64,000 nucleotides of DNA from the NCBI RefSeq assembly GCF_002878395.1, contig NW_025850773.1:269441-333440 (forward strand). Reading direction: 5' to 3'. The position numbers and the translations under genes were made by a program. A model generated the notes under the pieces. The model did no database searches, was not told where the DNA came from, and saw only the letters and a list, made by a program, of their open reading frames with translations. Below, piece after piece: positions 54,590 to 64,000 of this stretch. Within the stretch, counting starts at the first letter, position 1. The number at the start of each line of letters is the position of its first letter. The stretch is from Capsicum annuum. Its lineage: Eukaryota; Streptophyta; Magnoliopsida; Solanales; Solanaceae.

Positions 54590-57210
54590 TGACACAGCCA
54601 TAACTGTTTGTCTATGTTCTTTAGTATCGAGCTCAATATGAAGCCTAGAGAGTGTTGAAGCAACAACTTTCCATGCAAAACCACACTTTCTGACGTCACC
54701 TATAGCTTTTGCCTAATCATAAGTCACGTGATAGATAGCAAGTGCATCGGTAATTATGTCTGATTTACTCCTCATGCTCTCCTTCATATCCGGTGCTTCA
54801 TATAGCAGCTGCATAAAATTTTGAAAAATCAATGTATAAATGTGCATTCATGGTGGCTTCAAAAGATAAATGTGTTATATTGGGGAATCACAGAGAGGAA
54901 GGAGAGATGGGGACAGTGAGAATTGAACTAACAATTATTTAGATTATGATACTCATGTTTGTCTTCTTTCAGGGGATATCATCCAGATTTACTCATTTAC
55001 CAAACAAAGTAGCTAGCCTTACCCCCATCTAATACTTTAGGTCTTGCCATTAACGGAGTTCCAGAGTGAACCGAGTTATCCTCACTTATACTTTAGTTAG
55101 GATCCACACCAGAGCTTCATTAAGGGTCAAGACATACAAGATAATTTGATAACAACAAGGTTACGAATGACCCCCAAAGTATAATCGAAGGAAACACTAA
55201 GGAACATCTTTGTATACAGAAAAGATAGAAGTGATAATAATCTGTGAGGCAGGAGAAAGGGAAAATTTGATAAATACTGATGAAAAGTGTAAAAGAAACA
55301 CGTTAAGCTTTGCATAGGGAGTAGCTAAGGATGCTAACTCAAGTCTCGTGATGATAAACTCAACCTCATGACTGAAAGTAGAACAACTCTAAGCACCTCA
55401 AATTGAAATTACCTGGAGAGTAAGTTATACTACTCATTCTTCAACAAGATGTACAACAAAGAACCAATATGTATATTCAGTTGTTAAGAGACGTTAAGTG
55501 TAGGACATAGAAACAAATGCAGAAATAGTAAAATCCTATTTGATTCTTCCTACCTAAAAGCAACATTAATGAATTGAAAAATGGAGACACTACCTCATCA
55601 CTTCTCTCACTTCTTTCTTATTCATCCACAATGGTTGAACTAGCTCTAGAACATAACAGAGACTTTGAGAGCACATCCTGATAGTAGTAAAACAAAAATA
55701 GAAGCTCAAGCTCAACTTGATATATATTGTACAAATAATTTCTGCATTGTATTACACAGTCACCATCCATGTAAAGGTTGAGCACGAGCTACCAGTGCTC
55801 TAAAATTGATATAACAAAAATAGGAGATTATGTGTCAGTTTCAGTCTCTAAATTTTCTAATACACAAAGGCAGATGTATGTTTTCGCACAGCGAATACAT
55901 CCACTGTCTTTGACTTGAACTACATATAATTTAAGTACTTGTTTGGCCATAAAAATGATTCACTTTTTCTAGAATATTTTTTCACTTTCTTCAGCGTTTC
56001 GCCATGGAAATGAAAATTCAACTTAAAGTTGTATTTCAAATTTGGAAAACAGCTTATAACTTGTTTTTCAACTCATTTTTCACTTTTGAAGTTGTATTTA
56101 AGTATATTCAAGCTTGAGCATTATTCCAAACATTCTTTGCAAAAAATGGAGTGCTTACTTGCCAGCTGAGGCTAAGTTTGAGTGTCTATTTATGTATTTA
56201 CGTAGTGAAATTATTGAAGTTAAATTTATTAATATTGAGAGAACAAGGTTTTACTTGTCTATACTTTTAATAACCTGGTCAGCTAAGTCATTTTTTGATT
56301 CACTGCTAGTGTTCAGTGCTTGCTTCATCTCAAGTCTGTAATTTTTGTACCTTTCTTCCTATAACCTCAATTATGCCGCATGGATTCCAACCTCAAAAGT
56401 CGAGAGCTTCTTAATTTCTGGAAATACAAAAAATGAGATATATCGAATCCACAACAAGTAAGAAATGGAAAATTTTTTATCATTACATGGATCAAACACT
56501 TTCCTTCAACAACTGGTTCTTCAGCTATAAATTTCTCAACCCGGTCATAGATTTCTCCTAGCACTGAGGTAGAGTTATAGCTTTCTTTTTTTGTAAGAAA
56601 TGTGGAAACCTGTCTACTTTCAATCTCTTTGGGATGAAGACCTGTGGTTTGAGGAGTCATAAGACAAAAACTAGATAACTTAACAAGATAAAAACAACAA
56701 TATATCCAAAATAATCCCACAAGTAAGGTATGAGGAGGTAGAGTCTACACAGAGACCTTACCCCTGTCCCATGGAGGCTAATTAAGATTAAAACATAAAC
56801 AAAAAAATTCTATCAATCCTACTCTAGATTTGGAAGCAAGATTAGATTGTCAATCGCTTATCGACTAGATGCGCATATTTTCTTCAGACGACATGATAGT
56901 GAATCATAAGTTTTCGGGCAAGACAGGCATCACACTAATAGAAAATATTTAGAGAACAGAAAAGTAGAAACACTCAATGAGCAAAGTGATCAAGTATAGG
57001 ATTGTTAATAAAAGATATCAAACAGAGATCAGATTAGCGTAACTAACCTTATTCTCACTTTTTGGAGTGTCTATAACATCATAATACAAATCAATCAACT
57101 CCAACAACTTTTATTTCACATACTTTATCTCTTCATTCTCTGTGGTATTATTTTCCTTAATATCAGAAGTTTATCCATGAGTGCATACCAGTTAGCAGAA
57201 GCATCAACCA
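54590..57210 (-). pseudogene. Exon-like blocks of an unidentified gene inside the CACTA element
   Basis: On the minus strand, stretches with protein-like composition are separated by intron-like AT-rich DNA. They include 'MVDASANWYALMDKLL' (57210-57160), 'ENEEIKYVK' with 'KLLELIDLYYDVIDT' (57140-57065), 'GLHPKEIESRQVSTFLTKKE' with 'EIYDRVEKFIAEEPV' (56645-56490), 'RYKNYRLEMKQALNTSSESK' (56360-56290) and 'SKSDIITDALAIYHV' with 'FAWKVVASTLSRLHIELDTK' (54770-54620). Each has stops or frame changes. I do not recognise the family. The pattern fits host-gene capture by a non-autonomous transposon, but the order could also be remains of the element's own gene. Confidence 0.45.
56688..56790 (+). repeat. 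LINE/SINE 3'-block-like fragment
   Basis: 'aataatcccacaagtaaggt', 'gaggaggtagagt' and 'gagaccttacccctgtcc' resemble the 3' block of the RTE LINEs in this window (37620-37665) and of Solanaceae SINEs that share it. The fragment is about 100 bp, has no flanking duplication I can see, and lies inside the CACTA element. Confidence 0.55.
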
Positions 57211-59640
57211 TGCTACAACTGAAAGTGTAAACCAACTCTCATAAATAAAATTGAAACATAAGTATTTAATTCAATATCTAAAGCATAAAAACATTACAGG
57301 AAAGTTCAGCCATGTCAAATAAAAGTAACTTATCAAATAGGATCCTGCCTATCAAGATTTTCCACTGTTACCTGTTGCTCATTAGCTCGAGGTCTTCCCG
57401 AGTATGAACAACTTTGACAATGAAACTATATGTTGCGTTCTTCATGGAACATAGGAAACATGTTTCGGACAATATCAAAGAGACATATTCTAATTTTGGA
57501 AATTAAAAAAGGGCATTCTAACTTACCCAAGAATAGAGAAAATATCAATACAACAGGCTTAAGTTGCAACCAATAACCAACAGGAATAGCTGCACAAAGC
57601 TCAAAAACACTAAGTGTGCCCAAAGCAAACGCAACAACTTAATCAGGCCAACCCAAACCCCTCAAAGAATTAGTGAATCCAACTATAGATATCCATTTTA
57701 TCAAATATGTTGTCAAAACAGAGCTTAAAACAAACAAGATTATTCGCGCATTGGGAAATTAAGGCCCAATCGATACATTTTTTTTAACTTTTTAGCCATT
57801 ACCAAATATCAATATTTTTACGTCTAATCCGTTCACAACCAAAGGGATAAATATCAAAATACCCAATTTCTCCTACCAACACATAAAAAAATCAAATTTA
57901 CTGAGAATATTTTATCTGATAGGCCAAATTATTGAATGTGAAAATTTCAATCAACTTCAGAACACACTTTTCCATTGCTTTTTCATCTACTCTTCGCTTT
58001 CCCAACACTTCAATTTCTGAGATATTAACCAAAAAATAATAAAAATCAAAACTTTTATAAAAATATACAGATTTAGTACCAAATGCTTTCATACACCATA
58101 GATTCAGTCCACAAATCCAAAAAAATAAAAAAAATCACAAATGCAGACGGGGTTAAAGTAGTAAACCAAGTAGAAAGTAAATAAAATTCATGAAAATCAC
58201 AGATTTACGGGCAAAATATCAAAAAAATCTCAAACTACCGAAAAAAATGAGTAATGAAAACTCAATTTCTCAGCTTCTTCGAACAATAATTTAGAGAAAA
58301 AAAAAGTAGAGAGAGAAAAAGAACATAAATCTCTACCTGATTCAAGCTACCAAACGGGCATACAAATTTGATGCACTTTAGAGATAGAAAATTTTAGAGA
58401 GAGATGTAGTAAAGTGAAGCTAAAATGAGAATGCCCTAATCTATTTTGAGAATATAAGCATATACTATTTTAATAATTATAAATACTTGCGATGGATAAT
58501 TCTGTCGCTAATAATAAATAACATTTATAGAAATATTATAAATGATACTGACGCATATATTTGTTGATAAATCATCTCTATACATTAATTAAAATAATTA
58601 CACATAATTAGTTGCTAAATCCATCACGAAATTAAGGCGCCAAATTTTCACGCCGAAATTTGGCGAAGAAAAAAAATCATCTCGAATCCGTTGCTATATC
58701 ATAAATTAAAAAGAGACTTGCTATGCTTGCGACAAAATTAATATTTCCGTTGCAAATTCGTCGCTAAACTGTCACGGAAAATGATCTGTCGATAAATTTC
58801 GCCGCTAAATGCTATTTTTTTGTAGTAGATATGAACATAAGATACTTTTTTCATTTTTAAATAAGTATTTTGTTGGGTTCTATGAAATTTTAATAATTTA
58901 TAAATTGGTTGAAATATATTAGTTAAGCTGCTTCAGAGGTACACAATTACAACATGCTAAAACTCATCACAAGATCATAGATGAGCAAAGATAAAGGTGC
59001 AAGAATAAAGGAGTGGATAATGATTACTTATAATAAACTCAAAGGAATAATTTATGTGCTAAATTGAAGAGTTGGAGTTTGACTACAATGCTTAAAGATG
59101 CATGAGTTTGATTTGAAGAAGGAGTCCCAGTTGAGGTAGAACTCTATGTAGTGAGAGTTCAGATAAAGGAGTTAAACTTGAAGATTAACTCTTTGGAGAG
59201 TTGGTGCTTAAATAGAAAAAGTGCTATTTAGAGTCTCTCATTCACTTACGCAAAAAGAAAATTGACAAATTTTCTTGGCAGCGTGCTAGTTGAAGAAACA
59301 CATCGTTGAACCTGCTCCTAGTACTATAAGTTAGATAAGGAGTCTTAGTCTACATGTATTAGGAGTTGGTTACTGATTTGTAATATTGGTGTAATCTTAG
59401 TTCAGTGAAGTATAAACTGATTTAGGATTATTGTCTTTAAATTGGGAAAAACTCAAAGATTTGGGACCACATACCTTCGGGGGTTTGTGAGTTGCTTAGG
59501 AATTAGAGTTTACAATTTCGTAGGTTACATAGGTTTGCAATCTTTTTTTGAAAGACACATTGTGATTTAGTGAAGTTGGGTTAAATCTTGGATAGGTACA
59601 AATCATGACTTTTTTACATCATTTGTGATTCGAGTGTCTT

Positions 59641-60245
59641 TGATATGAGCCAAATGATCTCCACTCTTTTGGGGTTTATGCTTCAAGGTCCAAACCTTAC
59701 AACCTATGACTTGTTCATCCTAGGGAAGCACAAACGGGATTGGAGGATAGCTTGGAGCATAGGAATAGCTATCTTGTGGTATTGAGCCACGTCGCATTTG
59801 GATGATAGTGTGGAGTGTACAAGGTCCAAAAAGCAAAGGAAGGGTGTTTGGCCCATATATGGGCCCCTTGATATTTAGGGTCGCTTTTGGGCCTATCTTG
59901 TAATAAGTATCCCATGGCTATAAATAGCTAGTTTTCCTTCATTTTAGACTTAGTTAATGAATGATGATGTTTTGAATACGCTTGAGAGTGTTTTTATGGA
60001 AACTTGTTGGGAGTTTCATTGATTATGTGAAACATGGGTTGCTAAGGTCTATTTTCGTGAGGTCCTCGTAAGAGGTTGGTTCTTGTGATATTTCTATAGG
60101 AAGGTCTTCGGGTTTAATATACCCTTAGGTTGTCCTCTCTTTATCATTTTGTGTCAATCTATATATCCTTTACTTTATTATTTTGTTTTCTTTGTTTTCT
60201 CATATTTTCATGTTGTTTTCATCTCTCGTATCTTGTCTCATATCA
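59641..60245 (+). repeat. 5' LTR of the non-autonomous element
   Basis: 605 bp, starting 'tgatatgagccaaatgatct' and ending 'gtctcatatca'. It matches the 3' LTR throughout, including 'catatatgggccccttgata' (59855) and a TATA box ('ctataaatag', 59918-59927). It is 48 bp shorter than the 3' LTR, which has a doubled 'ggaggatagcttggagca' phrase. Confidence 0.88.
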
Positions 60246-60893
60246 TTTGGTATTAGAGCCGAGCTTGATTTCATTTCTACGAAGTCAATCTTGGGTTTGT
60301 TATCCTGAAAATCACAAAAAAAGAAGTATCAAAAAAATAAAAATCTCCAAAAAAATCACTATTCTCGTTTTTTACCCTTGGTCAAAATTTGAGCTTTTGT
60401 TTTTGTGTTTTTCTTGTGTTTCTAGAGTTAGATTTATGTTCTCTAACATTATTTGAGTGTAAATCCAAAATTTGAGCTAGGTTGGGGCTTGTGATATTTT
60501 GATAGGAAGGTCTGCCGATTTAATATACCCTTAGGTTGTCCTCTCTTTATCATTTTGTGTCAATCTATACATCCTTTACTTTATTATTTCATTTTCTTTA
60601 TTTTCTCATGTTTTCGTGTTGTTTTCGCGTCTCGTATCTTGTCTCATATTATTTGGTATCATAACCAAGCTTGATTTCATTCCTACGAAGTCAATCTTGA
60701 GTTTGTTATCTTGAAAATCACAAAAAAAGAAGGGTCAAAAAAATAAAAATTCTAAAACAATCACTATTCCTTCTTTGACCTTAGGTCAAAATTTGAGTTT
60801 TTGATTGTGTGTTTTTATTGTGTTTCTAGTGTTAGATTTGTGTTCTCTAACACTATAGGAGTCTAGGGTTAGAATTTGAGCTAAGTCGGAGTT
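60082..60893 (+). repeat. 406-bp tandem duplication across LTR end and primer site
   Basis: 60082-60487 is repeated at 60488-60893. Each unit holds the last ~165 bp of LTR, the primer site ('tggtattagagcc' at 60248, 'tggtatcataacc' at 60654, exactly 406 bp apart) and about 230 bp of leader with 'aaaatcacaaaaaaagaag'. The copies differ by scattered substitutions. Confidence 0.9.
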
Positions 60894-61752
60894 GATTTGA
60901 GTGTTCTACCATTGTTGTGGGCTTGAACTTGAAGAAACTGAGGTGGGTTTGAGATCTGAAATTTTTGGTTGAGAAATTGAAAAAATTAATGTTTGGAATG
61001 TGTTTAGAATGTTGAAAATAGCATTGGTTCAAAACTTCATCGCATTCCGATCATCGGTTCAAAAGTTAGAAAGATTGATGTTCTTGTTGTTCTTGGTGTG
61101 TTCTTGGGGAGATTGTTATATTCATCTTAAAATTTCATCCAAAGGAAGGTGTTTGATCCAAAAAGAGCCAAGAAAAAGGTGTTGTACTTGTTTATTCTTG
61201 GGAATATTCCAATCTTCCAAAATGAGAAAACAATCAAAAGACATCAAAAAGAAATATTCCAAAAGAAGAAGACAAAGGAGAGTACAAAGAAGGGGGAGCC
61301 AAAAGAAATTCAAGCTTCTTGAGTTTGAAAATTCAAACTGAAGAGTCCAAAAACTCTTGAATTTTCGTCCAAAGAAGCCCCTTAACAACACCAATCCAAG
61401 TTTATCAACCTCTTCTCAACATCAAATCCAAGTCCTAAACACATCGCATCACTCTAAAAAGGCTCTGTTGCTCAAGGTTTGAATTCTAGTTTCATTTTCT
61501 TCATTCTTAAACGTCATTCTTATTTGTTCTTCTTTTGTGTATTAATTTCTTGTGTCTTTTCTTTCTTTTATCTTTGGTTTCTTAGTTAAACTCTTGGATT
61601 CAAGTCTCTCGTGCTATATTTCTTTGTTCATTTTGCCATTTCTGATTTGTTTCTTTCTTATTTTTATTTTTGAATTCAAAGTCCTTACCTTTATCATTAA
61701 AAGGAGTCATCAATAGTTATTTCCTCTCTTTTCTCAATTGTACTAAGAAACT

Positions 61753-62232
61753 ATGGGTGGAGCAACCATTGATACCCTTATGGAAGCTCTCATGGGGATG
61801 CAATGGACGGTGGATAAAATAAATGAATCCATGATACGAATTGAAGATATATTGAAAAACATGCAGAAACAACTCATTAACTAAACACCGGGGTTCAACC
61901 ATCAAAATTATACCCCAAGACCTCAATAACATATCCAATTAAGCAATGAGTCTTCCCAAATTGAAAAAGGCAATTCCAATATGGATCCTTTGTTACTTGT
62001 TAACCATGATGCTAGCATTTTACCTAGAATCACTCCTTCATTTGTGCAGGTTCATGAACAAACAATCTCAAAGGAGGATGCAAGGAAAATGCCTTATGAA
62101 AATGAGCTTAAAGGCCTAACGGAATTCTTGCCAAAGGATTCCAAGCTTGGAAAGTATGATGATAAGCCGATAAAAGAGTTGGATTCGAGGACGAATCCTC
62201 TTCATGAAAGGGAGCTCGAATCCTCTTCATGA
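61753..62232 (+). pseudogene. Short Gag-like frame of the non-autonomous element
   Basis: One frame runs from an ATG at 61753 to a stop at 62230, with internal TAA codons at 61882 and 61927. It begins 'MGGATIDTLMEALMGMQWTV' and 'DKINESMIRIEDILKNMQKQ', a helix-rich stretch likely to form a coiled coil. After the stops it reads 'NMDPLLLVNHDASI' and ends 'IKELDSRTNPLHERELESSS' directly at the polypurine tract. I suspect the head of Gag fused to the tail of pol, with everything between deleted, but no domain is long enough to prove it. Ordinary Gag is several times longer. Confidence 0.5.
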
Positions 62233-62241
62233 AAGGGAGGA

Positions 62242-62894
62242 TGATACATGCCAAATGATCTCCACTCTTTTGGGATCTATGCTTTAAGAGCCAAACCTTA
62301 GAATCTACGACTTGATCATCCTAGGGAAGCACATACGAGATTGGAGGATAGCTTGGAGCACGGGAATAGCTATGGAGGATAGCTTGGAGCATGGGAATAG
62401 CTATATTTGATTATGTCCGCCCTTGTGGTATTGAGCCACGTCGCGTTTGGAAGATAGCGTGGAGTGTACGAGGTCCACAAAGCAAAGAAAGGGCATTTGG
62501 GCCCACATATGGGCCCCTTGATATTTAGGGTCACTTTTGGGCCCATCTTGTAATAAGTAGCCCATGACTATAAATATCTAGTTTTCCTTCATTTTAGACT
62601 TAGTTAATGAATGATGATGTTTTGAATACACTTGAGAGTGTTTTTATGGAAACTTGTTGGGAGTTTCACTGATTGTGTGAAACGTGGGTTGCTCAGGGCC
62701 ATTCCCGTGAGTTTCTCGTAAGAGGTTAGTGCTTGTGATATTTCGATAGGAAGATCTTCAGGTTTAATATACCCTTAGGCTATCCTCTCTTTATCATTTT
62801 GTGTCAATCTATATATCTTTTACTTTATTATTTTGTTTTCTTTATTTTCTCGTGTTTTGCGTTGTTTTCGTCTCTCGTATCTTGTCTCGTATCA
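62242..62894 (+). repeat. 3' LTR of the non-autonomous element
   Basis: 653 bp from 'tgatacatgccaaatgatct' to 'gtctcgtatca'. TATA-like box 'ctataaatat' at 62568-62577. An extra copy of 'gaggatagcttggagca.ggg' (62344-62400) distinguishes it from the 5' LTR. Confidence 0.88.
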
Positions 62895-63000
62895 GTATTT
62901 TACGTAAAAATATTGTGTTCTTTACTTTATATTTTTACTTATTGATTGAAATGCATTAGGCAACTTGTTTCATAAGTAGGTAACAACTAAACCAAAAGTA

Positions 63001-63344
63001 ATCAATTTAGATCGTGTAGATTATCATACTTGTTTTTTTTTTTTAAACACTTCTTACGAAAAATATTTATTATTCATTTCAAGTTGATACTTCTACTTTC
63101 TTGACTATATTAATATCTCTTCGTATTTATGAAAAAGGTAAAAGTGAAATAAGCAGCTAATATTATATTTTAATTTTATAAAATAATAAGTATTCTAGCT
63201 CATTATTATTTATAAGAATTACAAGTCTTTAGAAATGAAGGAAGTTAATATTTTTTGTGCATCATTTGAATATTCAAAGAAATGACTATCTCTTTCAATA
63301 TTCTCAAGTTAGGTTGATAAAAATCAATTTACTAAGTACTTTTA
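63001..63344. other. AT-rich DNA without a recognisable feature
   Basis: Contains a 14-base T run near 63030 and no open frame or repeat that I can classify. Confidence 0.3.
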
Positions 63345-63530
63345 GAAGCGTTGCAGCGTAGTGATGGAATTGCTCCTTCTTTAATCAGAACTTAAAGATC
63401 TCAAATTTGAATTTTGAATATGAAAAAAACTCTATTAAGAATGCTATCCTTAGAATAATCCTGCAATACACAATTCAAATTAGCTGAGGATCCCAATGAA
63501 TACCAGCTACCAGACGAAAAAAAATATACT
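63345..63530 (+). mobile_element. Degenerate tRNA-derived SINE
   Basis: 'gcgttgcagcgtagtgatgg' and 'aattgctccttctttaatca' correspond to the tRNA-like head (A-box region) of plant SINEs. 'gatctcaaatttgaatttt' is where the B box should be, and 'gaatatgaaaaaaactctat' matches the tRNA-unrelated middle of Solanaceae SINEs. The end 'taccagctaccagacgaaaa' corresponds to 'ataccggacaccgg'. The usual 'gggttcgaatcc' B box is mutated, so it should not be transcribed by RNA polymerase III. The assignment is from memory of the consensus. Confidence 0.55.
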
Positions 63531-63719
63531 AAGCTTTTCTTGCTCATTCATTTTCTTATCAAGGACCATTAATTTTTCTTTCTAGTGCGCCCCTATTGGG
63601 CCCTATCCTCATCCCTTGGGAAACAAAAAAAGTAAGTGGGATGACCCCAATAGTGGGTGACTTTGAATTTTTGACATCCATAAGAAAAGTCTTTAAAGAC
63701 TAGTCTTCCTTCTTTTTTA

Positions 63720-64000
63720 TGTATAGTACAAGTACATTTTTGTCCCTCTACATCTCAAATATTTTAAACTTTGCATTCTCATTTGTCTCTCAACTTCCAT
63801 TTTAATTTTTTAATTTTTTTCTTAACTTTTATTTTTTCCTTGTTTTAATTAATTGTCTCAACTTTTCTTTTTCTTTTGCTTTTTTTTTCCTCAAACATTA
63901 TTTATTTGTTCATTTCTCTCTCAAACATTATTTATTTGTTCATTTCTCTCTCTTTTTTTAATTCATTGATGTCAATTTTTTTTATTTTTTTTTAATCATT
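63720..64000. repeat. Pyrimidine-rich segment with a 30-bp tandem duplication
   Basis: The plus strand is rich in T and C. At 63893-63950 a unit 'tcaaacattatttatttgtt' plus 'catttctctc' is present twice in direct tandem. It is cut by the window end. Confidence 0.75.

Larger units (their letters stand above)
53870..58827. mobile_element. CACTA (En/Spm) element, non-autonomous, 4.96 kb
   Basis: The left end 'cactacaaaaaaaacagcat' plus 'ttagcgac' pairs with the right end 'gccgctaaatgctatttttt' plus 'tgtagta' in inverse orientation, about 28 bp. The final base of the right end is A instead of G (TAGTA for TAGTG). A 3-bp duplication 'gat' lies at 53867-53869 and 58828-58830, as expected for CACTA elements. 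Subterminal regions (53885-54330 and 58480-58810) are packed with 'tagcgac' words in both orientations, the usual transposase-binding pattern. No TNPD/TNPA coding is recognisable. Confidence 0.88.
59641..62894 (+). mobile_element. Non-autonomous LTR retrotransposon (3.25 kb)
   Basis: Two similar LTRs (59641-60245 and 62242-62894) frame a 2.0-kb internal region with a Met-type primer site and a polypurine tract ('gaaagggagga', 62231-62241). Both LTRs start 'tgata' and end 'tatca'. Flanks are 'gtctt' on the left and 'gtatt' on the right, a target duplication with one mismatch. The only coding remnant is a short Gag-like frame; there is no pol. A 406-bp tandem duplication spans the LTR/primer junction. 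Confidence 0.85.
58871..63000 (+). mobile_element. Copia-type LTR remnant split by a younger LTR element
   Basis: 58871-59640 begins 'tgttgggttctatg' and ends with 'gtgatttagtgaagttgggt' and 'taaatcttggataggtac', phrases I associate with plant Copia LTRs. After the nested element, 62895 resumes with 'gtattttacgtaaaaatattg' and 'tgttctttacttta', which would be the LTR's continuation ('acgtaaaaat..tgtgttc' type). No Copia coding region is present, so it may be a solo LTR. Boundaries are approximate. Confidence 0.45.

Noticed and set aside
61000..61394. 113-codon basic frame (plus) and overlapping 90-codon frame (minus)
   Set aside because: The Lys/Arg-rich stretch comes from purine-rich leader DNA of the non-autonomous LTR element. 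No conserved domain is visible and the two frames overlap each other.
63345..63420. Functional tRNA gene
   Set aside because: The A and B box regions are degenerate, no cloverleaf can be drawn, and the following sequence is SINE-like.

Overview
This window looks like repeat-dense intergenic or pericentromeric DNA from a plant nuclear genome, most likely a member of the Solanaceae. The evidence is the AT-rich composition, layered LTR retrotransposons of the Tat/Ogre and Tekay/Del (chromovirus) type, RTE-type LINEs, plant-type Helitrons, CACTA and Mutator-like (MULE) elements, and a relic tRNA-derived SINE. The LINE 3' ends and the SINE resemble Solanaceae families as I remember them; I ran no search. 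I see no intact host gene, no rRNA or tRNA gene and no CRISPR array. Every protein signal I recognise is a decayed piece of a transposable element or an unidentified gene fragment carried inside one.

Layout. 1-515 resembles the 3' end of an LTR. 1136-5302 is the 3' non-coding part of a Tat/Ogre-like element, built from three kinds of tandem repeat (about 100 bp, 56 bp and about 70 bp). 5303-8878 is its LTR, followed by a tRNA-Arg-type primer-binding site, a second internal region without gag-pol (8890-10993), and a second related LTR (11010-29122). That second LTR is split by one 15.1-kb Tekay chromovirus insertion (12056-27165), with the 5-bp target duplication CAAAT on both sides. The Tekay insertion is a chain: LTR, gag-pol, truncated LTR, truncated pol, LTR.

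29236-40400 is mostly DNA transposons: a MULE-related N-terminal fragment, a split inverted-repeat element, two Helitrons head to tail (about 32170-33291 and 33319-34393), a MITE-like element (34676-35612), and a MULE (35749-40392) carrying transposase C-terminal and possible Ulp1-like fragments. A 5'-truncated LINE with a perfect 14-bp target duplication sits inside that MULE. 40906-53560 is an RTE-type LINE on the minus strand, broken by a second LTR-element chain (41369-49055, plus strand) and a minus-strand Tekay-like LTR with a gag start (49057-52122). 53870-58827 is a CACTA element with inverted ends, a GAT target duplication and minus-strand exon-like blocks. 58871-63000 resembles a Copia-type LTR split by a 3.25-kb non-autonomous LTR element (59641-62894). 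A SINE-like relic and CT-rich DNA close the window.

How the parts relate. The clearest theme is repeated partial tandem structure: four LTR-element families contain extra LTR-bearing segments rather than the simple LTR-internal-LTR form. In the Tekay chain the two pol copies share four stop codons and one RNase H active-site change, so the duplicated sequence was already defective before the copies separated. The other stops differ between copies and are mostly C:G to T:A changes, as expected for methylated, silenced plant repeats.
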